Position numbers and translations under genes: made by a program
Source of the DNA: Amorphophallus konjac
Lineage: Eukaryota > Streptophyta > Magnoliopsida > Alismatales > Araceae
DNA length: 64,000 nucleotides
Direction: 5' to 3'
Assembly: GCA_022559845.1 (NCBI GenBank)
Contig: CM040118.1
Span: 237,259,224 to 237,323,223, forward strand
Notes under the pieces: generated by a model
Told to the model about the DNA's origin: nothing
The model's database searches: none
What the model saw: only the letters and a program-made list of their open reading frames with translations
Shown here: one piece after another, positions 33,211 through 45,320 of the stretch
How positions within the stretch are numbered: position 1 is the first letter of the stretch
Layout: each line of letters opens with the position of its first letter

Positions 33211-35020
33211 GGTCTGAGATTTACAGAATTCTATGTCCTTGGTATCTCTCACCCCCCCAGCGTGCTAGCTTGTATGCTCCTTTGTCGAGCGACTCTATCA
33301 CCTTGTACGGGCCTCTCCAATTTGGTGCTAGCTTTCCCATGGCCGCTCGAGGGTCAGCCATGCTTGTTCGCCGTAGCACAGGTGTCCAGGGAGGAAGTGC
33401 CATTCTTTTACGCGAGCATTGTAGTACTGGGCCAGCTTCTATTGATAGGCAACAAGTCTTACTTGGGCGCATGCTCTGTCTTCCTCGGGCAGATCCAGAT
33501 TTTCTCGCATCGCCTGGTTGTTTCTAGCCTCATCAAAGTGTCCAACTCATAGGGATGGGTTGGATATCTCGATTGGTATGACTGCCTCCGCTCCGTACGC
33601 CAAGTGGAATGGGGTTTCACCAGTGACGGCCCTGGCAGTGGTCCGGTGTGCCCATAGGATGCTTGGGATGGAATCTATCCATGAGTCGCCAGCCTGCTCT
33701 AGGGGGGTCTTGATGCCGTGGAGGAGCGTCCTGTTGACGTTCTCCACCAGCCCATTTGCTTGGGGATGTCCCAACGAGGTATAGTGGTTCCAAATCTATA
33801 GTTTCGAGTAATTTTCTTGGAAGGAAGCACTTGCGAACTGTCTGCCATTGTCGGTTGTGAGGACTCATGGGATCCTAAACTGGCAGATGACGCTTCGCAG
33901 TACAAACTTCCATGTTGCTTCGCTTGTGATCTTTCCTAACAGTTCTGCCTCGACCCATTTGGTGAAGTAGTCAATGGCAACTATGAGGAACTTTTTCCTC
34001 CCTTGCGCTTCGGGGAAGGGGCCCAGTATATCTACCCTCCACTGAGCAAATGGGTGAGGCTCCATCAGGGTGTGCAGCGGCGTAGCTGGCTGGTGGTGCA
34101 GGTTGGAGAACTTTTAAGATTGAGGGCACCCTCGGGCATAATCGAGGTAGTCTTGTTGCAGAGTAGGCCACCAATATCCTTGTCAGATTAGTGTCTATGC
34201 AAGTGCTCGCCCTCCTACGTGACGTCCGCAAAGCCATTCGTGAACCTATTGTACAGCTTGCTTGGCTTTCGTAGGGTTAACTTTAACAATGGGGCTGAAA
34301 GCGATTGCCTGTACAGGCGGCCGTCGACCATTGTGAAATGCGCTGCTCATGCTCGCGTACGGCGAGCTTCGGCACGGTCGCTTGGGAGATGTTTCCATAA
34401 GAGGAAATCCAAGAGGGGGTCTATCCATGAGGGTTCATAATCAATGGCATTCACTTGTGGTGTTGGTTCTTCTATGCTCGGTGCTGACAGTTCTTCTATC
34501 AAGATGGACCTTGAGTTGGAGACTGTGGTTGCCGACACTAGGCGAGATAGAGCATCTGCTCGAACGTTCTCCTCCTTAGGAATGTGCACCATCTCAAGAT
34601 GAGGGAATTCTACGGAAGCGGCGTTGGCCTTTTCAAGATATTTGATCATGGCCTGCTCGCGTGCCTCGAACTCTCCCTTGACTTGGTTGTCGACGAGCAT
34701 GGAATCATTGTATGCTCACACACTGGTCGCCCCCAGATGTTTCGTCATTCGCAGCACTGAGAGAAGCACTTCGTACTCGGCCACATTATTCGTGGTTGGG
34801 AAGTTGAAGCAGAGGGCGTATTGAAGTTCTATCCCTTCTGGTGATAGTAGAACGAGTCCCGTCCCATTGCCGGCAGCGCAGGATGATGTGTCAACATATA
34901 GCTCCCATGTCGGCCCTAGTGCGGACACCAGAGCTAGCGATAAGCACGATTCAGCGAGCTGTCGATATCGGACATGCAGCACCACTCGAGCTTTGCAGAC
35001 ATCCCTATGGCTCGGAGACC
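33211..35020 (-). pseudogene. pol: H archaeal RNase H and integrase (broken)
   Basis: Archaeal-type RNase H from about 34985: WELYVDTSS (Gly of VDGSS changed to Thr), AEYE, a DSMLV Asp motif and a terminal ADALSRL. Integrase: HPFAQWRVDILGPFP (34065), AIDYFTKW (first Asp), TTDNGRQF (second Asp, about 33850) and HPQANGLVEN (Glu kept, about 33760), so the DDE triad survives. The end (GPYKVIESLDKGAYKL) is at about 33240. Stops interrupt it, for example FRIP-TGA-VLTTDNG (CGA to TGA). The small zinc-finger region upstream is damaged. Confidence 0.8.
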
Positions 35021-35425
35021 GTCTAGAGTCTCCCTCTTGAACGTGACATTTTTAGTATTTATTTGGTGTGTAGTGCGTAATTTTATTTTCTTCTTGAGTT
35101 ATTTTTGGGTCAAGAGAGTGTTAAATGGGCTCATTTAATCAAAAGGGTCCATTAGGGTGTTTATTTTCAGATTGGGCCTCAAGGCCACTTAAAGTCCAAT
35201 TGGGCCACTCTCCCTCTTGGTGGGCTTCCTAGCTTAGAAGGCCCATTAAGGGCTGGTCTTTGGTCCATGGTGGAATATTGACCAAGGAGCCTTCTTTGAC
35301 CAAGAGAGGGGGGCGCCCCCTTCTTTCCCCCATGTGATCTTTGACAAGTCTTTCATCCCCATTTTACCCTCCTTCTCCCCTTGACCAAAGGGTAGTTTAA
35401 GTCTTTTGTCCTAGGTCTAGGGTTT

Positions 35426-35435
35426 GATATAAAAT
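35426..35435 (+). promoter_or_regulatory. TATA-like site of E LTR
   Basis: GATATAAAAT, about 380 bp into the LTR, just after CTAGGGTTT. F has CCTATAAGTA at the corresponding place. Confidence 0.45.
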
Positions 35436-36548
35436 GTCTTGTAACAATTTATTTGATAGAATTAATACAAGAAAAATCAAAAATTTTGTGAAAGAACAAG
35501 GGGCGCACCCTCCTCTCTCCTCCTCCTCCTTCTTGCAGCTGTGAAGGCTGAAGATCTAGGGTCTGACACCCTTTTCCTTGGAGCAATGCCAAGTTTTCTC
35601 AACTCCACTGGGTGCGACGCTCAGCCACCGCCACCGCCGCCACCATCCGTGCCGCCATCGAGCCGCCACAACCCATTCTTTGGCCTGCTGTCCAAAGCTC
35701 CGGGAATCAGGACAGAGCCCTAAATAAACGGTTGGTTCGACAAATCCCGCCATCTGATGGTCTTCAAAATTTTATAGATTCATCCCCACGTCCTCCCCTC
35801 TTCCCAGTTCAAATTTTACGCCGATCCACCACCGTTTGCCCTCCTTCCCACTTGTGTCTTTCCAACCCGCGCAGTTTGTCTATCTGCAGATCTGCGAGAC
35901 AGTACCCTGCACAACTAATTTTCCCACCCCCTAACCCTTCTCAGATGGCCCAAATTTCTTGTGCATGACCCTCACTTCCCCCTCTTTCATCCATGTTAAC
36001 CCCTTCACCCAGATCCATCATTTCCCCTTTGGTCAAACCCCATCTTCAGGCAGATCACAGTCTTCCCTACACCCTGGGCCAACATGAAAATAGTGTTACA
36101 GAGTTTTCCTTGGAGAATCAATCTGGTGGATGGTTGTGAAATTCCTATAGTTTGTAGATCTTCAAGTGCTCTTCGTAACGGCACTATTTTCGTTCTGATC
36201 CGACTCCGGATCTGAGCGCAGCAATTATTTTTGTCGGGTCGCGCAGATCTGTCCAGTCACAGGACTATGGGACAGATCTGGGCTTCAGAAATCTCGTCGG
36301 TCCTTCAGCCGCGATCCAGCCATCGCCGATCTCAAGGATCGAAGAGGGACATCCCACCAATGTCCCAGCCAATCGCTGCCGCTAGAAGATGATCAAAATC
36401 CATCGTCCCACGTGCCGCTCTTGCTTGCTGTCCCGCTGATCTGAACCGTACCGATCCGGACAAGCAGCCCGCCTCCGCCCGAAGAGCCCCTTCGGCTTGC
36501 TGCCTATCAACCCAAGCTCACCACCCCCAGATCCCTGTTGTAGCCCTT

Positions 36549-36663
36549 TACCTCCCTACGTGGAGTGGGCAGTAAAATTGGATATGTAATTATTTGTATT
36601 TTATGTACCGGGAGTTACGGGTCTTGGCCGGGAAGTCTTCCCCACGCCCCGAGCGTAGAGGTA
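36549..36663 (+). other. Conserved block with paired ends in E LTR
   Basis: Opens TACCTCC and closes with AGAGGTA, so the ends can pair (six of seven). The whole block is conserved with F (62511-62622), where the ends pair perfectly. It lies in the transcribed downstream part of the LTR. Confidence 0.5.
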
Positions 36664-37047
36664 CATTTTCGCTCCCCTTTTGTCACTTTGCTTATTCCGT
36701 ATATGTTTGAATGCTGCTACTTGCATGAGATAGGAAATCTAGCTCGCAATAAATTCCATCACCGATGTGAGAAAAAGAGTTTGACCATCCCGTGACTCGA
36801 TCCGAGCATGTGAATGAGCCGACCACCCTTGACTCACTGCAGGTTTCTCAACCGTGTGGATCCACTGGTTTCCCTCGCTTGGGATGATTGTGCGTTTGCA
36901 TTTCTTGTTGAGGGCATATTTCCCCGCTTAAGAGTTCTTGGTGTCGAGCCGAGGTAGCTTCGTTGTTCGCGTCGATGCCGGTTGCGTTGCTTATTTAGTC
37001 GCGTCGTCACCTAGAGTCTCAGGTTTGCGTCTCGTCCCGCATCAAAT

Positions 37048-37058
37048 TGGTATCAGAG
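37048..37058 (+). other. Primer-binding site of E
   Basis: TGGTATCAGAG, complementary to initiator tRNA-Met, three bases after the LTR. Confidence 0.85.
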
Positions 37059-37281
37059 AATGGTTTAAGTCTAGGATAGTCTTGTCGTAGGTGTTGCATT
37101 TCATTCCTATATCCGCTATATGAAAAGGTGTTACCGGAATGATAGGTTATGCCTATTGGGAAGGTAGCAGTCTTGCGTGAGTGGATCTTCGGATCAATAA
37201 CTTCGCCATGTACTGGATATTGGTTGAGTCTTGGTTCTTCATTTCGCATTAGTTAGTGCACTCCAATCTCTATGTCATTGC

Positions 37282-40077
37282 ATGCCCACTCATAGAGGTA
37301 CCCAATACTCACCACCACCACCACCTGTGGTGGAACCCGGGGAGTCCGTAGTCCCGATGAGCCTTCTATGGCCAACATGTTCCGAACTTCTATGAATAGA
37401 TTGGATATGCGTATGGACGGGCTGAGTATGCGTGTAGATGGCTTAGGCACATGTTTGGAAGGAAGAATGAAAGCCTTAGAGGATTGGGCCGAAGCATTAG
37501 ACTAGTCTATTCAGGGTTTGGTGGGGAGAATTTCCGTTCTAGAGAGAGCCCCGATTGTAGCGCACTCTGCACCGTCGAATGATCAACAGGAGCCGGCTCA
37601 ACAACCTACTGTGCCAAGGGCTGAAGGGGTAAATTATAGGAGGCGTCGAGTCCCCGAGGTGGATGATTATGAGTCCGATAACGAATATGGGGGTTATGGT
37701 CTTGACCGTCGAGTCCAATGGTGGAATCGTGATTATGATGAAGACGACTGCGTTCTTAGGAATGTGCATGCAAACCCACCCCTTTTTGACGGGTCCTTGG
37801 ACCCAAAGGTCTATTTGGATTTGGAGGCCGGCATGGATCGGTACTTCAAGTGGTTTGAGGTGACGGACCACCGAAGAGTTCACTACGCAAAGATGAAGTT
37901 GCAAGGGCAGGCGCAAACCTATTAGACTAATGTGGAGAGTCTATTGATGCAGCGACGTCAGCCCCAGATCAGTACTTGGGATGATATGAAGATCAAATTG
38001 AGGTAGAAGTACCTTCTTACTACGTACTGTCAGCGTCTCATAGACAAATGGTACAGCCTCACCCAGAAAAAATGGTCCGTGACTGAGTACACCGATGACT
38101 TTGATGGATATTATTTCCGATGTGGAGTTAACCATGATCATTTCTCATTTTTGAAGAGGTTTGCGGCTACACTATTAATATGAGCTTTTGCACCGCAATG
38201 TGACCACTTTGGAACAAGCATATCAGGTTGCTCTCGAGTTGGAGCAGCTCGAGGAAGAGTTCAAGTCTACACATCGGTTGGGGCCCTTCCCTCATCATGT
38301 AGCCGAGCCCCGTGGCTCTTCAGGCCCATATCAGAGGGCTCCCATGGTTCGACCTTAGGAGCCCGCCCGTCAGGAGCTATTCACCCCAAGGCCTCGCCCT
38401 CCCCCGCCAAGGGATCTTCCTCCTTGACCCCAACCAACTACATCCATTGCCCGTCCACCAGCACCCAGACCTCCTGCTCATTCCCTGTTGCCTGCACCTC
38501 CTGTCCGTCGGGAGGATAAGGGTAAGGGACCATTGATCGGGGAGCCCAGTGGATCACGGCAGCAGTGTTATCGCTACACTGGGTTTGGCCACTTTGAAAG
38601 CCAGTGTCCCACTCGTCCATCTCTAGTCAATGGGGACACGTAGATCGGAGAAGCGTCATCTTCAGGGCTTGTGTCTATCAGCTATGAGGCAGACTAGGAA
38701 TTAGCTGACGAGTTCTTTTGTGAGAATGAAGATGTTTGGGGAGATCCTATAGACATCCAGGATGCTCAGTATCTAGACGATGTCCAATTAGGGGTTGTCA
38801 GGTGTATCCTTACCCAGCCACAGGCCAGTGATGACTGGCGTTGGACCACCATCTTTCATACATACTGTAGGCTGGGCGGGAAGGTTTGTAAGGTGACTAT
38901 CTATAGTGGGAGTTGTATCAATGCAATCTCCATGGGCACTATTTCTCATCTTGATCTTACCCCCGTGGACCATCCGTGCCTCTATCTAGTATCATGGGTA
39001 GATTCCACCTCCATTCAGATCAGGCTGCGGTGTTTGGTTCCACTGCAGTTCCATGTCTATCGTGACGACATTTGGTGTGATGTCCTCCCCTTGGAGGTGG
39101 GGAGTATTATTCTTGGCAGGCCCTGGTTGTTTGATCGGGATGCCACGTTCCATGGCCGGTCGAACACCTGTACCTTCGACCATGGTGGCCAACGGATTAC
39201 CCTCCACCCCTCTCAGCCTAAGAGTCCATCAGTTAGGGGTCCTACTGGTCCTAGCACTTCGGAACCTTCCATCCATGGGCTCGGTACCCCATCCCCAGCT
39301 CGGGCCATGACCGTTTCATCTGGCACAGGCGATCCCCCATCTAGGAGGTTGATGTTGATTAGCTCCCGAGAGATGGAGCGGGAGGCTAGTAAGGGCAGTC
39401 CTGTGTTTGCAATCACGGTCCGTGAGGTGGAGCGAGAGTCCGAGGGTGAACTCCCAATCGATGTTGTTCCGATTCTACAGGAGTTTGCTGACGTGTTCTT
39501 AGAAGAGCTTCCTGAGGGACTCCCACCTATGCGGGATATTCAACATGATATCGACCTGATTCTGGGATCTTCATTGCTCAATCTTCCCCGCTACCGCATG
39601 AGTCCCACTGAGCAGGTTGAGCTGAAAGGGCAGGTCGATGAGCTTATGTAGAGAGGATCTGTTCGGGATAGCATGAGTCCGTGTGCTATGCCCGCATTGC
39701 TCACCCCAAAGAAAGATGTCATTTGGAAGACGTATATTGATAGTCATGCCATCAATAAAATCACCATGAAGTACATGTTCCCTATTCCGCGCTGGGATGA
39801 TATGCTTGACATGATGGCAGGTGCCACCATCTTTTCCAAGATTGATCTTAAGAGTGGCCATCACCAGGTAAGGATTAGGCCGGGTGATGAGTGGAAGACC
39901 ACATTCAAGACCAAGGATGGTCTATATGAGTGGTTGGTTATGCCCTTTGGGCTGACCAATGCCCCCAGCACCTTCATGCGACTCATGACTCAGGTCCTTC
40001 GACCTTTCATTGGAGTCTTTGTTGTAGTGTATTTTGATGATATTCTCATCTATAGTTGCACTACGGGGGACCACCTA
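37282..40077 (+). pseudogene. gag-pol: E gag, protease and RT (broken)
   Basis: Opens with MPTHRG (37282; F has MPTRGG). A frameshift follows before 37368. Then comes a short coiled-coil-like stretch and the gag core (FDGSLDPKVYLD at about 37787). Stops include QTY-TAG-TNVES (TGG to TAG) and KLR-TAG-KY (CAG to TAG). The zinc knuckle at 38566-38607 reads CYRYTGFGHFESQC, so the second Cys is Tyr. The protease motif is IYSGSC, with Tyr for the catalytic Asp. RT runs from about 39590 (YRMSPTEQ) through YFDDILIYS (about 40030). After that point the LTR of A begins. The intact product is a gag-pol polyprotein of a chromovirus-like element. Confidence 0.82.
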
Positions 40078-40549
40078 TGTAGCATCCCGAAATTTAATTA
40101 AATAATATAACCGTGTAATAAACAAGAATATCTTAATATTAAATTATAATCCCCTTTAGGTTAAATTTCAACTAATTTATAAAAATATGGAAAAAATTGT
40201 AATCATGCAGAGGACCCAATTCCTAGACATTTTATCTTTTTGGTTTACCCCTAAATAAAATTCCAATCAAGTCGAATTAAGGATTTTAGGGTGAAAATCG
40301 GGGTTGGTTTGATTGAGCCTTGGATCGCCAAATTCGAACCCAATTCGTAACCATTTGAGCCCAAACCAGGTCCATTTGATCGGCCCTTGTAGGAGACCCG
40401 TTTCCCCTCTTGTTTCCTTGCGAAACCCTAACCCTAGGAGTCTAATTTCGAACGTGAAGGCGGCGTGACTTGGTCATGCGTGATTTTTGCGTGCGTTGAG
40501 TTCGTGGACTCTATCCAGCCTTATCATCGCCCCTAGATCTAATTAGCTT

Positions 40550-40559
40550 CTATAAAAAG
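40550..40559 (+). promoter_or_regulatory. TATA box of A LTR
   Basis: CTATAAAAAG, about 473 bp into the LTR, followed by ACCCTAAG. Confidence 0.65.
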
Positions 40560-42017
40560 AACCCTAAGTTGAACTAGAAACCCAATTTGCTGTGACGGTT
40601 GGTGGTGTGCACGAATTGGGGAGGAGACGTCGAGATTTGGAGCGCGGAGTTCCTGCGAATTCGAGCGTCCAGCGTCCCCTTTGATCTTCGATTGAGGTAG
40701 GTGATAGTGGACTAAACCCTAATAAAAATATATCATTAGAAGCATCTTCGAGTCCTCTTTCTTTTGATATTAAAAGCCCCAATTGTTATACCATATAGCA
40801 TGCGTATTTCCTATTTTGGTCTGAGCATGTCCAAACTAGGGCACCGATCTCGTTACTCCCTTTTATATTGATTCAATGTTAGGTTTAAGCAGGCTCAAAT
40901 CCTAATTGATCATGCTATATTGTGATCCCTTTTGTTCTCTTTCTATTTATAGCATTTTGCCCAATTTTCATGCACCATACCGCGTGAATCTCATGTTGCA
41001 ATCGAGGTTTATCGGAGTTCGCCGGAGGCCCGAAGAGGCGAATGGGTTGCGGTCGCAACAGGAACCGCCTCGGACCTTGGCGGCCTTGTGACAGACCATT
41101 TCCATCTTTTAGATTTTTGTGCTCGTTACATGTGAGCGGCCTCACACTAGACCGCTAAGAGTTGGGTTGCAGCTAGTTTCTGACCGCTTCTGAGCCTAGT
41201 GACTGCGTGACAGACCGCCATTTACGTACAGTTTATACTACTATTTTTTTTATTAATTGTGATCACCTTGTTTAGACCGTGTGTAGGGTAGAAACACACT
41301 TAATAAATGGATTTTTATGGAACATTGAAATGCCTTATTAACTGTGATCATCTACAATCATATCTTATTTATTGTTCCTCTTGCCACATATAATACACTT
41401 CAATTATGAAATTATTACTTCAATGTTAATTGATAGTGTGGAAAAATTTACTAGGATTGTTTGACAGTCACGCCACGCCGGTGGTGCTGGTTGACCGCAC
41501 ATTACCCCATTTCCCAAGTTTTCATAGCCCTTAAACTTGTAATAGTTGGGACTCTTCACCGGATATTCCTTCCGTCAGACTAGGACCTCTACTATGAAAC
41601 CTCCATAAGACCCCGCGAGCCTGGGATTCCCACTAGGACGCCGAGCAGGTTGTACCCCCAAAGCCTGAACTTATCGACTCGATCGAATCGTGTGATTTCA
41701 CAGCCCAATTCGGGACTGTTCTGTCCGATTGCGGCTCTTCTAGGACCGCTACTATCTTTAGCGGTCACATGAAGACCGCCATGTTCCAGTATGCGGCCAT
41801 TTGGTGACTGTATTTCTATTCCTAATCTGGCCTGTGTATTAATTGCCCGATCGACTTTTCCTTGACTTTAAGTCGACCTAGCTGTGTGTAAGTCGACCTA
41901 AGCCCCTTTTTGGACTGATCTGGGATATGGGGGCTGGACCCTGGTCTAGTTCCACCATGCCCAGGCTAGCCAAGGATCAGCTAAGTTGACTGGTAAACCA
42001 TTGCTGGGCCCAACCTA

Positions 42018-42205
42018 GTTGCGGCGAACCTTGGACCGTTTCTGTTTGAAGCGGCCCAGTGAGGACCGTCTTTATCCCTGTTGCGGCCCTCTCGGACCGT
42101 TTTCACTCTTCGACGCTGGGTTTCGTCCTTGTGGCCCAGTATTGACCCTTGCGGTCCATTATAGACCATTAATTCATTGTTACGGCCCATTCCTGACCGC
42201 AACTT
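42018..42205. repeat. Array of GCGGCC/GGACCGT dyads in A LTR
   Basis: At least five pairs of GCGGCCC-type and GGACCGT-type arms separated by 7-10 bases. Smaller clusters lie at 41128-41222 and 41718-41815. Same design as in B and D but with fewer TGACG cores. Confidence 0.65.
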
Positions 42206-43229
42206 GTTCAAAGCTTGTTTCCCAGTGTGTCTTGTGTGCTTCAATAGCCGAGTCAAGAGGGCTTGTGTTGTAAAACTGTCCTGATCATATTCCTTAAACT
42301 CATGGCTTCATATTCAATTATTGAAAGATCACTTGGTCCTAGATGATAAGTTACATAACTTGACCTTGGATTTCTTGGCCGATTCCAATGAGTGTCTAAG
42401 ATGGTTACTTGGGATCTTGGATCTCCAAATCAATGCCAACGCATCATAAGGGCCTGGTCTGGTCCTGGGAGGAGTGCCCAAAGAGTACTAGTGTCCCGGG
42501 GAGTTGTAATGACATGGTGAGGCATTGCACGGAGTACTTGCTAGCGTGTTATCTGTGACATTCATACTCCCTTCTACAAGATATGAAATTCCTACATGGA
42601 ATTCTATCTCTACATGACTTGTTACTTGCGTGCTTGATCGGCCACTACATGGAAAGGATATAGCTATGTTCTACTTCTTTCTTTTGTTCACATATAATTT
42701 TCTGTCATTGCCATTGTTAGCTTTGTTTATCATTCTTTTATTTCGCATGACATATTTAATTGGTTAATTACTTAAACCTTGCTTGCTATTACCTATTGAG
42801 CTTTCGCTCACCTAGTTTTTCCCCCCTTTCAGGTAATTCAAAGGATGACTCGCAATTGGATGGGGATGGACAAGAGTGAAGACCCTGGAGTGAACCATTC
42901 TAGATGATGGACTTGGTGGCTGTCTTAGCATTTAGTGGTGTCTTGGTTATGGCTATAAGTTATCCTTAAGAGAGTCAGTTGTTATTTGGTCCTTGGAGAG
43001 TTGAAATCTTTATTCTGTTTAATTTAAATTGGATGTCGTGTTAATCGTCGTCAGTTGGTACTTGGAAATAATTACTTCTCATTTTGAATAAACTAGCAGT
43101 TTTTGAATAATTCCTTTATCATGCATTTATGCATTCTTTTCTAAATTTTATTTTTGTTACTACTCTGGTTATCATGACTGTTATAACTGCCACGTTCCGA
43201 TTTTTCCGCGTCGGGGCGTGACAGTTTTG

Positions 43230-43242
43230 TGGTATCAGAGCC
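43230..43242 (+). other. Primer-binding site of A
   Basis: TGGTATCAGAGCC, complementary to the 3' end of initiator tRNA-Met, six bases after the LTR end. Confidence 0.9.
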
Positions 43243-43422
43243 TAGGTTTTCTAAGTCCCTAGGTTTCTAAGTGGTGTTGTAGAACCCATGAACTTGTTAA
43301 AGTCTAAGGGTCCAACCTGGTAAGATGGGATAGAGACTCGGGTAAAGTTAACTAATAATCTTTAAAAGAAATCTCGATAGGTCGATCTAATTAATTTTTC
43401 CTATGTGTAGGAGTTGGTTCTG

Positions 43423-44290
43423 ATGGCAGCTGAGCGTGCAAAGTGGAGGGACATGCAGCGTACAACGCAGGGTTTGACTTGGGCCCCCCAGCAGGTGGCC
43501 CAAGGAGCAGCGCACCATGGAGCCGGTGATCTCCACCGGAATTTCTGAGAATTGAATCCCCCACGACTTGGTGGTTCAGCGGATCCCGATGAAGCCGAGC
43601 ATTGGCTGAAGGAGATGGATCGGATTTTCCAAGTTATGCAATGTAGTGATCAGGAGCATGTTCTCTTGACTACTTTCCAGTTTGAACGTGATGCTCATGC
43701 GTGGTGGGAAGCAGTAAAAGCCACACTAGGAGATAGGCAGGTATCGTGGAAAGAATTTGAGGAGCTTTTCAAAAGTAAGTATTTCTCGGACCGGGTGCGA
43801 GAGAAGAAGGTGGTGGAGTTCACTACTTTAAAGCAGAGGAATCTATCAGTTGCTGAATACGAGGCATAATTCTTTCAATTGTCTTGTTATGCACCACACC
43901 TAATATCTACAGAAAAGATGAAGACCAAGAGGTTTCTCAATGGGTTGAAGCTCCAATATATCAACCAGTTGGCGCCAATGGAGATTCATAACTATGCCGA
44001 GATTGTGAGTAAAGTGCAAGTTCTTGAAGATACCATGGAGATGACTCAAAGGATCCGAGGAAGGAACACCAAGAGAGAGCATACCACTAGTTCTGGGAAT
44101 TTCAAACCCAACAACTGCAAGAAGAGGCCCACTGGCGGGTCTAATTCGTGGAAGGACAAGAATCCGAGAAATGATGACAAGAAGACAGGTTCGGCTACAC
44201 CATCCAAGGCCCTTTGCAAGTATTATGATCGTCCGGGTCACAAGATGGAGGAGTGCTGGCGCAATCTAGGCGCATGTCTGCATTGTTGAA
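43423..44290 (+). pseudogene. gag: A gag, truncated by B
   Basis: Starts at 43423 (MAAERAKWRDMQ). It contains the Tekay/Del gag core LNPPRLGGSADPDEAEHW (43546), FQFERDAHAWW and a C-terminal basic region. TGA (CGA to TGA) interrupts it just before the core and TAA (CAA to TAA) at 43867; the frame is otherwise unbroken. The zinc knuckle (about 44214) reads CKYYDRPGHKMEEC: the second Cys is Tyr (TGT to TAT). The B LTR begins before the second knuckle. It corresponds to 47605-48490 of B, which keeps both knuckles. Confidence 0.87.
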
Positions 44291-44578
44291 TGTAGTGCCC
44301 TAGAATTTATTTAAGAATTTTCTGGCATTATTAGCAATTAAATGGACTAATTTAAATTTATTAATCAATATAAGGCCAAATGGTGTTAATCAATTAACCC
44401 AACTCACTTAATTAGAGTCCAAAAAGGTTTTAAGACCAGGCCCATTAAGTTTGGCCCATATTCTAGAAGGTTATTAAGCCTATCCATGAATTTTTAAGGA
44501 TAAATACTAATTATATAGACAAATATATGGATAGGTAAATAAAAGAGTTTTAATAATTAGAAACTCTAGCTACGACGA

Positions 44579-44640
44579 CTGTAATGGTCTATCGTAAGAC
44601 CGCCACAGCCATGTAACGCGGTAGGGTTCGACCGTTACAC
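44579..44640. repeat. Two TGTAACG-type dyads upstream of the TATA box in B LTR
   Basis: CTGTAATGGTC with GACCGCCACAG, then TGTAACGCGGT with CGACCGTTACA. They lie about 130 bp upstream of the TATA box. Confidence 0.6.
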
Positions 44641-44770
44641 TCTGCGTATTCCGTGAGTAGAAGAAGTTGTAAAAAGATTGGAACTTGATGTTCCTATCCA
44701 CAAGAGACCTAAGTGGAACAATGTATAAAGACTCTAAACTCGATCTAATCTTCAAACCCTAGCTAGAACC

Positions 44771-44780
44771 CTATAAATAG
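44771..44780 (+). promoter_or_regulatory. TATA box of B LTR
   Basis: CTATAAATAG, about 480 bp into the LTR, a textbook plant TATA box. Confidence 0.75.
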
Positions 44781-45320
44781 GACCTAGTTCTGAACTGTGC
44801 GACTCTTACTTTTTGGACGTAAAGAATCAAGGTAAGGAGTCACTATCTCAGATAAGTTCTTTAGAAGCATTTATTTATAATACTTTAGACTAACTCCCCT
44901 CCAAATTTCACATCTTTAGGTCAAGAGGTCGTGGAGATAGAACCTAAAGAAGTCACTGAAAAAGTCACAGAAGAAGGAAAACTAGGGCAAGATTCTCAAC
45001 CCAATTCAGAAGATACAGCCTAAGTTAAGAGGTAGGTTATCTCATGAATGGCAAAAACAACCTGATAGGACTAAAAGCCCTCTGGTTTGATTGAATTTCA
45101 TGCATAGTAGAGCATTAATTTCATGTTTTACTAGTTATTATACATGTCATGCATCTCTTAGCCCTAATAGAGAAATTAAAGCATGTTATTCATCTAATCC
45201 ACTGATACCCATGCATATAGATAGCCTATACTTCGTCATCATGCCTAGAATAGGTATGATGTTTGATTTACAGACATGATGTGAGTTGATCTCTTAGTGT
45301 TTTACATGTTTTCTGTTAGC

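Larger units (their letters stand above)
31998..35043 (-). mobile_element. H: minus-strand Tat-lineage remnant
   Basis: Reading leftward: archaeal-type RNase H (from about 35000), integrase, then a 3' region that became a tandem repeat (32718-33147) and an unassigned stretch to 31998. RT, gag and LTRs are missing. The pol is clearly different from C1 and C2, so H is another Tat subfamily. E begins at 35044 with an LTR-like TG start, so E probably inserted into H; the far half of H is not in the window. Confidence 0.75.
35044..37044 (+). repeat. 5' LTR of E
   Basis: From TGACATTTTT to CCCGCATCA. It shares long blocks with the F LTR, chiefly 36541-36664 versus 62503-62624 and the primer-site region. 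The start is set by the TG and by loss of H homology. Confidence 0.7.
35044..40077 (+). mobile_element. E: chromovirus-like Ty3/gypsy element, 5' part
   Basis: A 2.0-kb LTR (35044-37044), initiator-Met primer site, gag, protease and RT up to YFDDILIYS, where the LTR of A begins at 40078. No RNase H, integrase or 3' LTR is left in the window. Protease (LGRPWLFDRD) and RT ([18 protein letters not shown]) motifs are those of chromovirus-type elements; I cannot fix the clade without the integrase and chromodomain. F (from 61014) is the same family. Confidence 0.8.
40078..43223 (+). repeat. 5' LTR of A
   Basis: 3146 bp, TGTAGCATCCCG to GGGGCGTGACA. It holds a TATA box (40550), dyad arrays (41128-41222, 41718-41815, 42018-42205) and a block CCGCGAGCCTGGGATTCC (41616) that also occurs in B (45949) and, inverted, at 900-920. 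These frames code for nothing. Confidence 0.87.
40078..44290 (+). mobile_element. A: Tekay/Del-like element, 5' part
   Basis: LTR (40078-43223), initiator-Met primer site and gag, cut at 44291 by the LTR of B. It is inserted in the RT of E. Pol and 3' LTR are gone from the window. The LTR has a second, inverted copy at 1-2464. Confidence 0.82.

Noticed and set aside
34219..34579. Plus-strand ORFs around H
   Set aside because: Shadows of the minus-strand RNase H and integrase, which carry the expected motifs.
37282..40077. E as a centromere-targeting CRM element
   Set aside because: Protease and RT are compatible with several chromovirus clades; the integrase C-terminus with the chromodomain or CR motif is not in the window.
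43230..43242. tRNA-Met gene fragment
   Set aside because: Only the 12-13 bases of a primer-binding site are present; no tRNA body follows. The same holds for 16093, 37048, 47378 and 62994.
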